From RGIG3009 sp045541305 (GTDB lineage Bacteria; Bacillota; Clostridia; Oscillospirales; Acutalibacteraceae): DNA of 58,494 bases. Positions within the stretch are counted from its first letter, which is position 1. Each line of letters opens with the position of its first letter. Below are positions 8,001 through 16,359 of the stretch, one piece after another. The notes under the pieces are model-generated. The model worked only from the letters and a program-made list of their open reading frames with translations. It had not been told where the DNA came from and did no database searches. The position numbers and the translations under genes were made by a program. The DNA lies in NCBI GenBank assembly GCA_045541305.1, contig JAZQIV010000118.1:1-58494 (forward strand), given 5' to 3'.

Positions 8001-8975
8001 ATGGCTGAATTAAGAAAGAATCCGTTAACCAACGATTGGGTCATGATTGCGTCGCATCGTCAGAACCGTCCCCAAATGCCGAAAGATTATTGCCCATTCT
8101 GTCCCGGATCAGGTAAAGTTCCGGATCATTACGACGTATACAAATACGATAACGATTTCCCCGCACTTTCGCAAAATCCACCGCAGCCGGATGACGTTGC
8201 CAACGATTTCTTCGAAACCGCTCCGGCCTACGGTAAATGTGAAGTAATTCTGTATTCCCCGGAACACACCGTCACGCTTCCGGAACTTCCCACACCTCAC
8301 ATCCGTAAACTGGTGGATTTGTGGGTGGAACGTTACGAGGAAATTTCCAAAGATGAAAGCATCAAGTATGTCTTCATTTTTGAAAACCGCGGCGATGTGG
8401 TCGGCGTTACCATGCCGCATCCGCATGGCCAAATTTACGGCTATTCATTTATACCGAAAAAACTCGAACTCAGTTTATCAAACGCCAAGGCGCATATGGA
8501 ACAAAAACATTCCTGCTTGTTCTGTGACATGCTGAAAGCGGAACTGGATTTTGAACAGCGTATCATCTTCCGCAACGAGCACTTCACCGTGTTTTTACCG
8601 TTTTTCTCGGAATATCCTTACGGTGTGTATATCATGAGCAACCGTCATGTAGCAAATATCGCCGAGTTTTCCGATGCAGAGCGTACAGCGCTCGCTGAAA
8701 CACTGCGCCGCACGACAGGCATGCTGGACAGCTTGTTTGGCTATAAATTCCCATACATGATGTGCATGTACAACGAGCCCGTCAACGGCGAGGACGCTTC
8801 GGAGTACTATCATTTCCACATTGCCTTTTATCCGCCGATGCGCAGCGCTGATAAGATCAAATATAACGCCTCCAGCGAAACGGGTGCCTGGGCCCATTGC
8901 AACCCAACCTGCCCGGAAGAAACCTCCAAAGAGCTGCGCGAAGCATACGCACGGTTTATGAACGAATCCAAATAA
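8001..8975 (+). CDS. galT: Galactose-1-phosphate uridylyltransferase
   Basis: GalT of 324 residues, HIT superfamily, exchanging UMP between UDP-glucose and galactose-1-phosphate. The active-site motif MPHPHGQIYGYSF is at about residues 138-150, with His142 as the expected nucleophile. Zinc-type cysteines lie in DYCPFCPGSG near residue 30 and a second pair in CLFCDM near 174. FHIAFYPPMRS near residue 270 is the C-terminal motif. It is the class I type and is co-transcribed with galK; the operon ends at the hairpin after the stop. Confidence 0.95.
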   Translation: MAELRKNPLTNDWVMIASHRQNRPQMPKDYCPFCPGSGKVPDHYDVYKYDNDFPALSQNPPQPDDVANDFFETAPAYGKCEVILYSPEHTVTLPELPTPHIRKLVDLWVERYEEISKDESIKYVFIFENRGDVVGVTMPHPHGQIYGYSFIPKKLELSLSNAKAHMEQKHSCLFCDMLKAELDFEQRIIFRNEHFTVFLPFFSEYPYGVYIMSNRHVANIAEFSDAERTALAETLRRTTGMLDSLFGYKFPYMMCMYNEPVNGEDASEYYHFHIAFYPPMRSADKIKYNASSETGAWAHCNPTCPEETSKELREAYARFMNESK

Positions 8976-8976
8976 A

Positions 8977-9014
8977 AAGAAGCGATGTATGGATATCATA
9001 CATCGCTTCTTTTT
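8977..9014 (+). terminator. Intrinsic terminator of galKT
   Basis: Long perfect stem AGAAGCGATGTATG / CATACATCGCTTCT with a short loop, followed by TTTTT. It starts just after the galT stop codon. Confidence 0.9.
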
Positions 9015-9024
9015 CGGCAAAGAA

Positions 9025-9054
9025 AAAGGCCGCTCTTTCGAGCGTCTTTTTTTT
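9025..9054. terminator. Terminator, mainly for the zinc-ribbon gene
   Basis: Stem CGCTC / GAGCG with a 4-nt loop at 9031-9044, an A-rich tract on the left and a run of eight T on the right. It can serve both strands and ends 4 bp before the zinc-ribbon stop codon. Confidence 0.7.
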
Positions 9055-9058
9055 GCAA

Positions 9059-9337
9059 TTAGTTTTCGCCTCTCATGCTGGCGAAGCACTCGCTGCAGTA
9101 TACGGGGCGATCCTCACGGGGCTTGAAAGGAACAGTCGCTTCTTTGCCGCAGTTCGCGCAAATAGCGGTGTGCATTTCTCTTTCAGGTCTCGCAGCATTT
9201 TTCCGAGCATCGCGGCAAGCCTTGCAGCGCTGGGGCTCATTCACAAAGCCTTTTTCCGCATAGAACTCCTGCTCACCGGCGGTGAACACAAATTCTGCGC
9301 CGCATTCCTTGCAAACCAGGGTCTTGTCTTCGTACAT
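9059..9337 (-). CDS. Small CxxC zinc-ribbon protein
   Basis: A 92-residue protein with four CxxC pairs: LVCKECGAEF, QRCKACRDAR, AICANCGKE and VYCSECFAS. They make two four-cysteine zinc-ribbon sites separated by a basic linker. The family is common in Clostridia as zinc-ribbon domain-containing protein or probable zinc-binding protein, and the first half resembles proteins that often sit near cold-shock or nucleic-acid genes. The specific function is unknown. The ATG at 9337 has GAGGT seven bases upstream. It stands alone between galT and a sigma-factor gene. Confidence 0.85.
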   Translation of the reverse strand: MYEDKTLVCKECGAEFVFTAGEQEFYAEKGFVNEPQRCKACRDARKNAARPEREMHTAICANCGKEATVPFKPREDRPVYCSECFASMRGEN

Positions 9338-9462
9338 GTGTCATACCTCACTTATAATATTGTCTGCCATGCAACAGAATAAGATCGGCACCTTAAAAAA
9401 AGTACGCTCTAATTGGGCTGCCCGGCATATTGAAAACGGTACGATCCGTTTACAACCAAACA

Positions 9463-10029
9463 TCATACGTGGACGATCATTTTGCGCCGTACACGCTGCA
9501 GTGCGTTATCTACTGCTTTTTCGCTGATTTCCAATCGTGAAGCAATTTCCCGATAAGAAAAACCGTTTAGGTGTGTCATTAACACGCGGTATTCCAAAGC
9601 TGTCAATCGCTCGCGCAATCGTTTTGCCAATTGCTCCGCTTCTTCCTGCCGTACCACGACCGAAACAGGATCGGCATCCACCGCTTCCAATTCCGAAAGC
9701 TCGTCCTCATGATTGAGTGACTCTGCTTCCACCCCGCGACGCCGCAAAGCGGAAATCATGCGGTTACGCATGCAGGCATATGCATACGTGCAAAAAGTAA
9801 CGTTTTTTTCGGCGGTGTAGGTTTGAACTGCGGATAACAGCCCCAGCAACCCTTCCTGAATCAAATCCTCCGAATCCAATAAACCTCGATGGAATTGAGC
9901 GGATAAGGCACGCAGCATAGGGGTGCAGCGCGATACCAAACATGCGAATGCATCGTCATTACTTTCACGCGATAACTGAATCAATGCCTCATCACTGAGA
10001 CTGTGTAAGTCATTCGTAACGGCATTCAA
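9463..10029 (-). CDS. SigH-like sigma-70 family RNA polymerase sigma factor
   Basis: A 188-residue sigma factor. Region 2 is seen in SEDLIQEGLLGLLSAVQTY and VTFCTYAYACMRNRMISALR. Region 4 is LEYRVLMTHLNGFSYREIAS and then EKAVDNALQRVRRKM, which closely follows the end of Bacillus SigH. It is somewhat shorter than SigH (about 215). It is probably an early-sporulation or transition-state sigma factor, but it could be a second SigH-like paralogue. It has its own strong promoter. A weak hairpin (AAACGG / CCGTTT) follows the gene. Confidence 0.82.
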   Translation of the reverse strand: MNAVTNDLHSLSDEALIQLSRESNDDAFACLVSRCTPMLRALSAQFHRGLLDSEDLIQEGLLGLLSAVQTYTAEKNVTFCTYAYACMRNRMISALRRRGVEAESLNHEDELSELEAVDADPVSVVVRQEEAEQLAKRLRERLTALEYRVLMTHLNGFSYREIASRLEISEKAVDNALQRVRRKMIVHV

Positions 10030-10068
10030 AATGATACCACCTCAAGAGTAACACACCATAACAGGTTC

Positions 10069-10097
10069 AGTATAACTGCACAAAATTGAAAAGTCAA
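10069..10097 (-). promoter_or_regulatory. Predicted promoter of the SigH-like gene
   Basis: On the minus strand: TTGACT, a 17-bp spacer and TATACT. This is a near-consensus sigma-A promoter about 40 bp before the start codon. Confidence 0.7.
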
Positions 10098-10183
10098 CAC
10101 TTTTTTAAAAATTTTTATTCACTTTGTGAAAAAACCGTCAAAATAGTAAAAAACTTTTCTGCGTTTTGCATAAATCGACCAAA

Positions 10184-11581
10184 TCAGACATCTTTTTCCA
10201 TTAGATATTGATGAATAGCAGCTGCTGCTTTTTTGCCGGCGCCCATTGCCAAAATGACGGTTGCCGCACCCGTTACCGCGTCACCACCTGCATAAACGCC
10301 TTCACGCGTGGTCTGCATGGTTTCCTCGTTAACGACCAATCCCCCGCGCCGCGTGACTTCCAAACCCTTGGTTGTCGTGCGGATCAACGGATTGGGTGTG
10401 TTCCCGATCGCGGCAATCACCAAGTCAACCGGTAACGGATGATTACTGCCTTCCACCGCACGCGGACGGCGTCTGCCGGATTCGTCCGGTTCACCCAATT
10501 CCATCGTAACACATTCAAGCGAAGATACAAAGCCTTGTTCATCGCCATGAACGGCTACCGGTGCAGTGAGAAATAAAAATTCAATGCCTTCTTCCTTGGC
10601 GTGATGTATCTCTTCCAAACGAGCGGGCATTTCCTCTTCCCCGCGTCGATACACAATATATACATGCTCAGCTCCCAGACGCTTGGCGCAGCGTGCTGCG
10701 TCCATGGCGACATTACCGCCGCCGACAACCGCTACACGTTTTGCACGCGGTACAGGGGTATCGTATTCTTTGCGATACCCTTTCATCAAATTGATACGCG
10801 TTAAAAATTCATTGGCAGACATAACGCCCAGTAAGCCCTCACCGGGGATTCCCATAAAGCTCGGCAAACCCGCGCCGCTACCGATGAACACCGCTTCATA
10901 GCCTTGCTCAAACAATTCGTCCACGTCCACGATTTTGCCAACCACCATATTGGTGCGGATCTCTACACCCGCAGCGATCAGCGAATCGATCTCGCGCCGG
11001 ACAATCGTTTTCGGCAATCGGAATTCAGGAATACCATACATCAGCACCCCGCCGGCTGTGTGAAACGCCTCGAACACAGTAACCGTATATCCTAAAGCAT
11101 TCAAATCACCCGCACACGTTAAACCGGCAGGCCCGCCGCCCACCACCGCCACGCGGTGGCCGTTGCGGGTAACTGCCGTGAAGTCACCGGTACCGTGTTG
11201 CATATGATAGTCAGCCGCAAAGCGTTCCAAACGACCGATCGCAACGGGCTCTCCTTTGATTCCGCGAACACATTTGGACTCACATTGATTCTCCTGCGGG
11301 CAGACCCGACCACAAACGGCCGGCAAAGCGTTTGTACCGCGAATCACTTGATACGCACCTTCAAAATCACCGTTTGCTATATGTGCAATAAAATCGGGTA
11401 TTTGTACGTTCACGGGGCAACCGGATACACAGGGGCGGGTTTTGCAGTTCAGGCAGCGCTGCGCTTCCGAAACAGCCATTTGAGCCGTGTAGCCCTGTGC
11501 CACTTCTTCAAAATTGGTAGCACGAACATGAGGTGCTTGTTCCGGCATCGGTGTTTTATTTGTTTGTTGATTGATCGCCAT
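10184..11581 (-). CDS. nfnB: NfnB / glutamate synthase small-subunit-like flavoprotein
   Basis: A 465-residue Fe-S flavoprotein. The N-terminus has two 4Fe-4S cysteine sets (RCLNCKTRPCVSGCPVNV; CGRVCPQENQCESKC), then FAD (VAVVGGGPAGLTCAGDLNAL) and NADP (RVAVVGGGNVAMDAARCAKR) Rossmann motifs. On its own it would be called GltA. Paired with the upstream NfnA-like subunit it is best read as the large subunit of NADH-dependent reduced ferredoxin:NADP+ oxidoreductase, an electron-bifurcating enzyme. The ATG at 11581 overlaps the nfnA stop by one base (TAATG), implying translational coupling. Confidence 0.88.
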   Translation of the reverse strand: MAINQQTNKTPMPEQAPHVRATNFEEVAQGYTAQMAVSEAQRCLNCKTRPCVSGCPVNVQIPDFIAHIANGDFEGAYQVIRGTNALPAVCGRVCPQENQCESKCVRGIKGEPVAIGRLERFAADYHMQHGTGDFTAVTRNGHRVAVVGGGPAGLTCAGDLNALGYTVTVFEAFHTAGGVLMYGIPEFRLPKTIVRREIDSLIAAGVEIRTNMVVGKIVDVDELFEQGYEAVFIGSGAGLPSFMGIPGEGLLGVMSANEFLTRINLMKGYRKEYDTPVPRAKRVAVVGGGNVAMDAARCAKRLGAEHVYIVYRRGEEEMPARLEEIHHAKEEGIEFLFLTAPVAVHGDEQGFVSSLECVTMELGEPDESGRRRPRAVEGSNHPLPVDLVIAAIGNTPNPLIRTTTKGLEVTRRGGLVVNEETMQTTREGVYAGGDAVTGAATVILAMGAGKKAAAAIHQYLMEKDV

Positions 11582-12414
11582 TACACTTCTCGCCCTTCCG
11601 TAAATGCCATATGGCATTCGTGCTCTTGCTCTTTGTACTGACCCAAACGGTGCATTGCTTCGTCCCAATCCACCTCGTGGGCATCAAATTCCGGTCCGTC
11701 CACACACGCAAATTTCACCTGACCACCGACCGTTAAACGGCATCCGCCGCACATACCGGTGCCGTCCACCATAATCGGGTTCATGGAAACAATGGTTTTG
11801 ATACCGTAAGGCTTTGTAACATTCGCCACCGCACGCATCATTGGAAGCGGTCCGATGGCAATGACCATATCGTACGCTTCACCGGCATCCAGCAATTCTT
11901 GCAGCTTCACGGTGACGAAGCCCTTGTTACCGTTGGATCCATCATCCGTCATCACAAACAACCGATCGCTGACAGCGCCCAGCTCTTCTTCCAGCATAAT
12001 GATATCACGGTTGCGGAAACCGGCAATCATGTCGACATGAGCACCCAAACGGTGCAAAGCTTTGGCTTCCGGGTACGCAATGGCGCACCCCACACCGCCG
12101 CCAACTACCGCCACACGACGATAGCCGTCCAGCTTAGTCGCTTTACCTAAGGGACCCACCACGTCCAGAATACTGTCACCAACCGACAAGGTATCCAGCA
12201 AAGCGGTGGTCTTTCCCACCTTTTGATACATAATGGTAATGGTGCCTTTTTGGGGATCCTCATCCGCTAACGTCAGCGGAATACGCTCCCCCGTTTCGTT
12301 CACACGTAAAATCACAAATTGCCCCGCTTTACCCTTTGCAGCAATGAGCGGAGCATCAATTTCCATCAATGAAACAAAGGCGTTTAACGCCCTTTTACCG
12401 ACAATTTGAAACAT
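11581..12414 (-). CDS. nfnA: NfnA / sulfide dehydrogenase-like FAD-NAD subunit
   Basis: A 277-residue ferredoxin-reductase-type subunit. An FAD-binding barrel spans residues 1 to about 95 (AGQFVILRVNETGERIPLT), and a nucleotide-binding domain has VAVVGGGVGCAIAYPEAKAL. A C-terminal 2Fe-2S Cys cluster lies in GTGMCGGCRLTVGG and KFACVDGPEFDAH. With NfnB it should form the bifurcating Nfn complex that links NADH, ferredoxin and NADPH. GTG codons lie upstream, but the ATG at 12414 is preferred because the GAGGTG ribosome site is correctly spaced for it. The promoter is at 12437-12465. Confidence 0.88.
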   Translation of the reverse strand: MFQIVGKRALNAFVSLMEIDAPLIAAKGKAGQFVILRVNETGERIPLTLADEDPQKGTITIMYQKVGKTTALLDTLSVGDSILDVVGPLGKATKLDGYRRVAVVGGGVGCAIAYPEAKALHRLGAHVDMIAGFRNRDIIMLEEELGAVSDRLFVMTDDGSNGNKGFVTVKLQELLDAGEAYDMVIAIGPLPMMRAVANVTKPYGIKTIVSMNPIMVDGTGMCGGCRLTVGGQVKFACVDGPEFDAHEVDWDEAMHRLGQYKEQEHECHMAFTEGREV

Positions 12415-12436
12415 ACAGTTCACCTCTATTCTTTAT

Positions 12437-12465
12437 ATATTATCACACGCTTTTTCAAAAAGCAA
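12437..12465 (-). promoter_or_regulatory. Predicted nfnAB promoter
   Basis: On the minus strand: TTGCTT, a 17-bp spacer and TAATAT. It lies 23 bp upstream of the nfnA ATG. Confidence 0.5.
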
Positions 12466-12550
12466 TGCGATTCGGCCACATTTTGAAAACAAAGTATCCA
12501 TACACCAAGATAAGAATTCAAAAATTCTTGATTTTTTTGTAAAAGAAAGC

Positions 12551-12579
12551 TTGACAATCGATTATTTCCATGGTATAGT
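12551..12579 (+). promoter_or_regulatory. Predicted tRNA-Tyr promoter
   Basis: Perfect -35 TTGACA, a 17-bp spacer and TATAGT, ending 19 bp before the tRNA. This is a strong constitutive-type promoter. Confidence 0.8.
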
Positions 12580-12598
12580 AACACTTGCGTTTTGACGC

Positions 12599-12683
12599 GG
12601 GGGAATTCCCGAGTGGCCAAAGGGGGCAGACTGTAAATCTGTTGTCAGTGACTTCGGTGGTTCGAATCCACCTTCCCCCACCA
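12599..12683 (+). tRNA. tRNA-Tyr (anticodon GUA)
   Basis: An 85-nt tRNA including an encoded CCA end. The acceptor stem GGGGGAA pairs with TTCCCCC, the anticodon loop reads CTGTAAA (GUA), and a long variable arm typical of bacterial tRNA-Tyr follows (class II). The T arm contains GGTTCGAATCC. It is a single-gene transcription unit with its own promoter and terminator. Confidence 0.96.
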
Positions 12684-12684
12684 A

Positions 12685-12723
12685 AACAAAGAGCACCGCC
12701 TATTAGCGGTGCTCTTTGTTTTT
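12685..12723. terminator. Terminator of tRNA-Tyr (bidirectional)
   Basis: Stem ACAAAGAGCACCGC / GCGGTGCTCTTTGT with a 6-nt loop and flanking A and T runs. It serves the tRNA and probably also the converging membrane-protein gene. Confidence 0.9.
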
Positions 12724-12744
12724 CTAAAGTCGGTTTTTGTTATC

Positions 12745-14052
12745 TTATGACCATTTTCCAACGAGGGATTCGACTTCGTAATATTTGGCCATGGCTTTGT
12801 TGATCCAAGAATTGTACTCATGCAAATATGTGGAACCGTAAAATGCATTGTATTTGGTCCCCACCGAGAAAAGCGACACCTTGATGTTAAGATTTCCCGC
12901 CTCTTTGCATTCATAAATGAATTCTTCGTTGGCCTGCACGCTGATGCTGCTGTTATAAATATCGTTTAAGCCCACCATATAGTGGTACACAGTAAACAGC
13001 GACAGGATCGCAACGCAGGTTACCAGCAACGTCTTATAGTTGCTCCAAACAACCTCTTCGAACAAGGTACCGCACGCCAAGATTAAAAGAAGCGCGGTAA
13101 ACGCCGAAGAACGCAATGGATAATACGCCGCAAACGTGAGCATGAAATTGGCACCAAGTGCGCCCAATACAAAGGCAAGCGAAAGGAAAATACGCTTTTT
13201 AGAAGCTTTGATGGATACCGCCAACACCAGCAGCACAACAAAAATTATCAAAAGAATACGATATTCATACAGCACCTTCAGTGCACCCACAAAATTCTCG
13301 CGCAACGTTTGGAACGAGAACTCCGCTTTTTTGTTGGTGCGTTCGCCCGGCGAAAGAAATATCGACACAAATCCCAGCATCGACAAGACAATGCTGACAA
13401 GGTAGTGCACGCGGAATTTCTTTTTCTGCTGAAATTTCAAGAACAATACCAGCAGAACCGCGATGCCGATAAACGCGGCCGAACCGTTTTCCGAATAGGC
13501 ACCGGCAATGACACTCACTAACAAGTGAAGCACGATAACCCAAATTTTAGTGGTGGGCCTGTCGTACAGATAGTCCAGGATAAAAGGCAAGAGAAATAAA
13601 AGGCCGAAAACGAATGCCCACAAATAGTTGCAAGCACCGGCAATCCACAAGTTGACCTGCCCAAAAACCAATTCGAACATCCAAATACAGCCGAAAATTG
13701 CCACAAGCAACAGATTGTTGTGTTTTTCAGGTTTCTTACAGATATAATACATCAAGAAAATCTGCAGCACAAACATCAAGGAGTTTACAACGTTAAAAAC
13801 CATTTTGGGTAAAATGATCATCAAATACACAAAAAAGTGCGCCACTACTCGACCGTTTGAATGTGTGGCGTGCCCTTTAAGAGCCGTGAATATTTGAGAA
13901 AACTCCGTCATTCTTTCACCGTTGTAGGCGCTGAAATTGAAGCTGAAGTCATCCGCAACCATTGGGGTAAAAATGTTACACAGTAATATACCGATAAAAA
14001 AGCAAAAAAGAATCAAAATCAGAATCTTTTTAGACTCGTTAATTTTCTGCAT
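12745..14052 (-). CDS. DUF6056-type polytopic membrane protein
   Basis: A 435-residue integral membrane protein with about ten hydrophobic segments. Near the N-terminus is MVADDFSFNF followed by HSNGRVVAHFF, and near the middle GAYSENGSAAF and LSPGERTNKK. This pattern fits DUF6056 proteins (glucosyltransferase-like GT-C-fold membrane proteins of unknown substrate). A predicted promoter lies at 14077-14105. It is divergent from a GtrB-like glycosyltransferase, and the pair may modify a cell-surface polymer with lipid-linked sugars. That role is inference from the neighbour and the fold. Confidence 0.7.
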   Translation of the reverse strand: MQKINESKKILILILFCFFIGILLCNIFTPMVADDFSFNFSAYNGERMTEFSQIFTALKGHATHSNGRVVAHFFVYLMIILPKMVFNVVNSLMFVLQIFLMYYICKKPEKHNNLLLVAIFGCIWMFELVFGQVNLWIAGACNYLWAFVFGLLFLLPFILDYLYDRPTTKIWVIVLHLLVSVIAGAYSENGSAAFIGIAVLLVLFLKFQQKKKFRVHYLVSIVLSMLGFVSIFLSPGERTNKKAEFSFQTLRENFVGALKVLYEYRILLIIFVVLLVLAVSIKASKKRIFLSLAFVLGALGANFMLTFAAYYPLRSSAFTALLLILACGTLFEEVVWSNYKTLLVTCVAILSLFTVYHYMVGLNDIYNSSISVQANEEFIYECKEAGNLNIKVSLFSVGTKYNAFYGSTYLHEYNSWINKAMAKYYEVESLVGKWS

Positions 14053-14076
14053 TCAACCACACTCCTACTGCTTGTC

Positions 14077-14105
14077 AGTTTAGCATACCACCCATTTCTT
14101 GTCAA
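14077..14105 (-). promoter_or_regulatory. Predicted promoter of the DUF6056 gene
   Basis: On the minus strand: TTGACA, a 17-bp spacer and TAAACT, upstream of the 435-residue membrane protein. Confidence 0.65.
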
Positions 14106-14126
14106 GGCGTGACCTTATAGCACAAC

Positions 14127-14155
14127 TTGACAGAGCGGGATTTTAAAGGTATATT
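14127..14155 (+). promoter_or_regulatory. Predicted promoter of the glycosyltransferase gene
   Basis: TTGACA, a 17-bp spacer and TATATT. It lies back to back with the promoter of the divergent membrane-protein gene. Confidence 0.7.
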
Positions 14156-14200
14156 ATAAACATATATAAAAATTGAATTCACACAAAAAGGACGATGAAC

Positions 14201-15136
14201 ATGACAGGGCTTTTATCGGTCGTTATACCGGCTTATAACGAAGAGCAAATGATCGAAAAAACAGCAGATTGCATACATGCCATTTTAAGCGATGCGAGCA
14301 TTAACCACGAGATCATCTTTGTGGATGACGGTTCCAAAGACACAACCTATGCCAAAATCTTGAAAGTCGCTTCTGCCATGACTTGTGTCAAGGGTGTAAA
14401 ATTCTCGCGGAATTTCGGCAAGGAAGCCGCCATTTGCGCCGGCTTATCCAAAGCGCAAGGCGATTGTAGTGTTGTGATTGACTGTGATTTACAGCACCCG
14501 CCGGAGAAAATCGTGGAAATGTACTCGCTTTGGCAACAAGGCTACGAGGTGATTGAAGCCGTTAAGAGTGACCGCGGACAAGAATCGTATGCTCACAAGC
14601 TTTGTGCCAACGCTTTTTACAGCGTGATCAGCAAAACCACGAAGATTGATATGCGCAATGCATCTGACTTTAAGCTGATGGATAAAAAGGTTGTGTTGGC
14701 GATCATCAACATGAAAGAACGCAACTCGTTCTTCCGCGCCTTAAGTTCTTGGGTTGGATTCAAAACGACACAGATCGAATTTGAGGTTCAGGAAAGAACG
14801 GTCGGCACATCGAAATGGTCTTTGTGGTCTTTGGTTAAATATGCCATTTCAAATATCACGTCCTTTTCCTCCTTCCCCATGCAGTTGACCACCATTTTGG
14901 GGGTTATCATGTTCCTTGTCGCCGTCGTGATGGGGGCCATCTCGCTGATCCAAAAGTTTTTGGGCTACTCACTCGGCGGCTTTACGACCGTTATTCTGCT
15001 GTTGCTCTTTTCAAGCAGTATCATCATGTTCTCGCTGGGTATTATCGGGTACTATCTTTCCAAAATCTACGATGAGATTCAATCACGGCCGAAATATATT
15101 GTTTCGGAAACCTGTGGCGACAACACGAACGCTTAA
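14201..15136 (+). CDS. GtrB/DPM1-like family 2 glycosyltransferase
   Basis: A 311-residue GT2 enzyme. The catalytic domain has SVVIPAYNEEQMIEKTADCI, IIFVDDGSKDTT, the DxD-type VIDCDLQHPP and ERTVGTSKWSLWSL. Two transmembrane helices follow (about residues 230-255 and 265-290). This is the architecture of polyprenyl-phosphate sugar transferases (GtrB, YkcC/CsbB), which load a sugar onto the membrane lipid carrier. An ATG six bases earlier (14195) is in frame, but AAAGGA is only correctly spaced for 14201. It is probably a partner of the divergent DUF6056 protein. Confidence 0.85.
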   Translation: MTGLLSVVIPAYNEEQMIEKTADCIHAILSDASINHEIIFVDDGSKDTTYAKILKVASAMTCVKGVKFSRNFGKEAAICAGLSKAQGDCSVVIDCDLQHPPEKIVEMYSLWQQGYEVIEAVKSDRGQESYAHKLCANAFYSVISKTTKIDMRNASDFKLMDKKVVLAIINMKERNSFFRALSSWVGFKTTQIEFEVQERTVGTSKWSLWSLVKYAISNITSFSSFPMQLTTILGVIMFLVAVVMGAISLIQKFLGYSLGGFTTVILLLLFSSSIIMFSLGIIGYYLSKIYDEIQSRPKYIVSETCGDNTNA

Positions 15137-15142
15137 TATTTT

Positions 15143-15178
15143 CTAAAAAAAGCCGGTCCAAACGGATCGGCTTTTTTG
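15143..15178. terminator. Bidirectional terminator
   Basis: Stem AAAAAAGCCG / CGGCTTTTTT with a partly paired internal segment. It lies between the converging glycosyltransferase and aldolase genes. Confidence 0.85.
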
Positions 15179-15182
15179 TTTT

Positions 15183-16004
15183 TTATTTTCCTGCACCGAG
15201 CAGTTTAATACGGTCTACGGCAAAACGTTTCACACGTTCGATGGGGTCTTTCATAAACAGATCCAAAGCATAGATCGCGGGGTCAACCTCGCGAATGCCA
15301 TCCAACAAAGCAAAGCAAATATCCGTGCCGAAATTCACCTTGCGGATACCGGCTTGGATGGAAGCCGCGATCTGGTCATCCGGCACACCGGAACCGCCGT
15401 GCAGCACCAGATGAGCCGATTGACCCGCGTGCAACTCGCGGATGCGATCAATGGCAAGAACGGGCGCTTGTTTGTAGTGACCGTGCGCTGTGCCAACGGC
15501 AACCGCCAAAGCCGAAACACCCGTTCCTTCCACAAAGCGAGCCGCTTCATCAACACGGGTGTAATCGGTGCTGACACCGTCTTTGGCGGCACCAACGTGA
15601 CCCAATTCACCTTCCACAGTGATCCCAATTTCTTTTGCCATTTCCACCACGGCGCGTGTTTTGGCGATATTTTCTTCCAGCGGATCTTGCGATGCATCGA
15701 TCATAACACCGGTGGCGCCGTAACGGAATGCACGCAGCACTTCCGGAACACCAGCACCATGATCCAGGTGGAACGCTGCCGGCACTTTCAATTCATCAAT
15801 TGCCTGCAGGATCATAGGTGCCACATAGTGTGCATTTTGCGAATCAAACAAGCGGCTGTACATCTGGAAAATAACAGGTGCTCCGGTTTCGGCCGCCGCA
15901 TTCATAACGCCCAAGACGGTTTCCAGGTTATAGACGTTAAAAGCCGGGACGGCAAAGCCACCCTGTTCACCCAAATCCAAAATTTCTTTTAATTCGTAAC
16001 GCAT
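15183..16004 (-). CDS. Class II fructose-bisphosphate aldolase family protein
   Basis: A 273-residue zinc-dependent TIM-barrel aldolase (FbaA/GatY/KbaY family). Metal and substrate motifs are AAFHLDHG (about residue 78), VEGELGHVGA (about 130), AVAVGTAHGHYK (about 168), LVLHGGSGVPDD (about 200) and RKVNFGTDIC. Operon context with an L-rhamnose mutarotase and an AraC regulator suggests cleavage of a sugar (bis)phosphate from rhamnose or a related deoxysugar rather than central glycolysis. The exact substrate cannot be read from the sequence. The gap to rhaM is 15 bp. Confidence 0.85.
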   Translation of the reverse strand: MRYELKEILDLGEQGGFAVPAFNVYNLETVLGVMNAAAETGAPVIFQMYSRLFDSQNAHYVAPMILQAIDELKVPAAFHLDHGAGVPEVLRAFRYGATGVMIDASQDPLEENIAKTRAVVEMAKEIGITVEGELGHVGAAKDGVSTDYTRVDEAARFVEGTGVSALAVAVGTAHGHYKQAPVLAIDRIRELHAGQSAHLVLHGGSGVPDDQIAASIQAGIRKVNFGTDICFALLDGIREVDPAIYALDLFMKDPIERVKRFAVDRIKLLGAGK

Positions 16005-16019
16005 GATAAGGCCCTCCTG

Positions 16020-16337
16020 TTAATCAAACTCAAATACTTGTTTTAACAACGGTTGCGCCCCTGTAACGGGGTCTTTTTCCATAATCAGAATGTCGGCCAT
16101 GTACTCATCCCATTTGGCAACAATCGGGCTATCGTTTTGCGTTTTCGCGGCAAATTCCACACCGTTTTTACATTCGTAATACCCAAACAATTCGTTGCCC
16201 ACATTCCAAATGGTATAGTTACAAATACCGGCCTCGCGCAGCAGTTCTTTCATTTCCTGCGGCAGATTGTCGTGGCGGCGGATATATTCTTCCAAACTAC
16301 CATCCTTAATCGTAGCTTTCCAAGCATACTTTTCCAT
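16020..16337 (-). CDS. rhaM: L-rhamnose mutarotase
   Basis: A 105-residue protein of the RhaM/YiiL family, interconverting alpha and beta anomers of L-rhamnose. Family features are an N-terminal KATIKDGSLEEYIRRHDN, the central NYTIWNVGNELFGYYE and a C-terminal Trp/Met segment KWDEYMADILIM. The length matches the family (about 104). It sits between an AraC regulator and a class II aldolase in a leftward operon, which supports a local rhamnose-responsive unit, together with the GH78 rhamnosidase 13 kb away. Confidence 0.88.
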   Translation of the reverse strand: MEKYAWKATIKDGSLEEYIRRHDNLPQEMKELLREAGICNYTIWNVGNELFGYYECKNGVEFAAKTQNDSPIVAKWDEYMADILIMEKDPVTGAQPLLKQVFEFD

Positions 16338-16359
16338 TTGATTTCCTCCTTAGAAATGG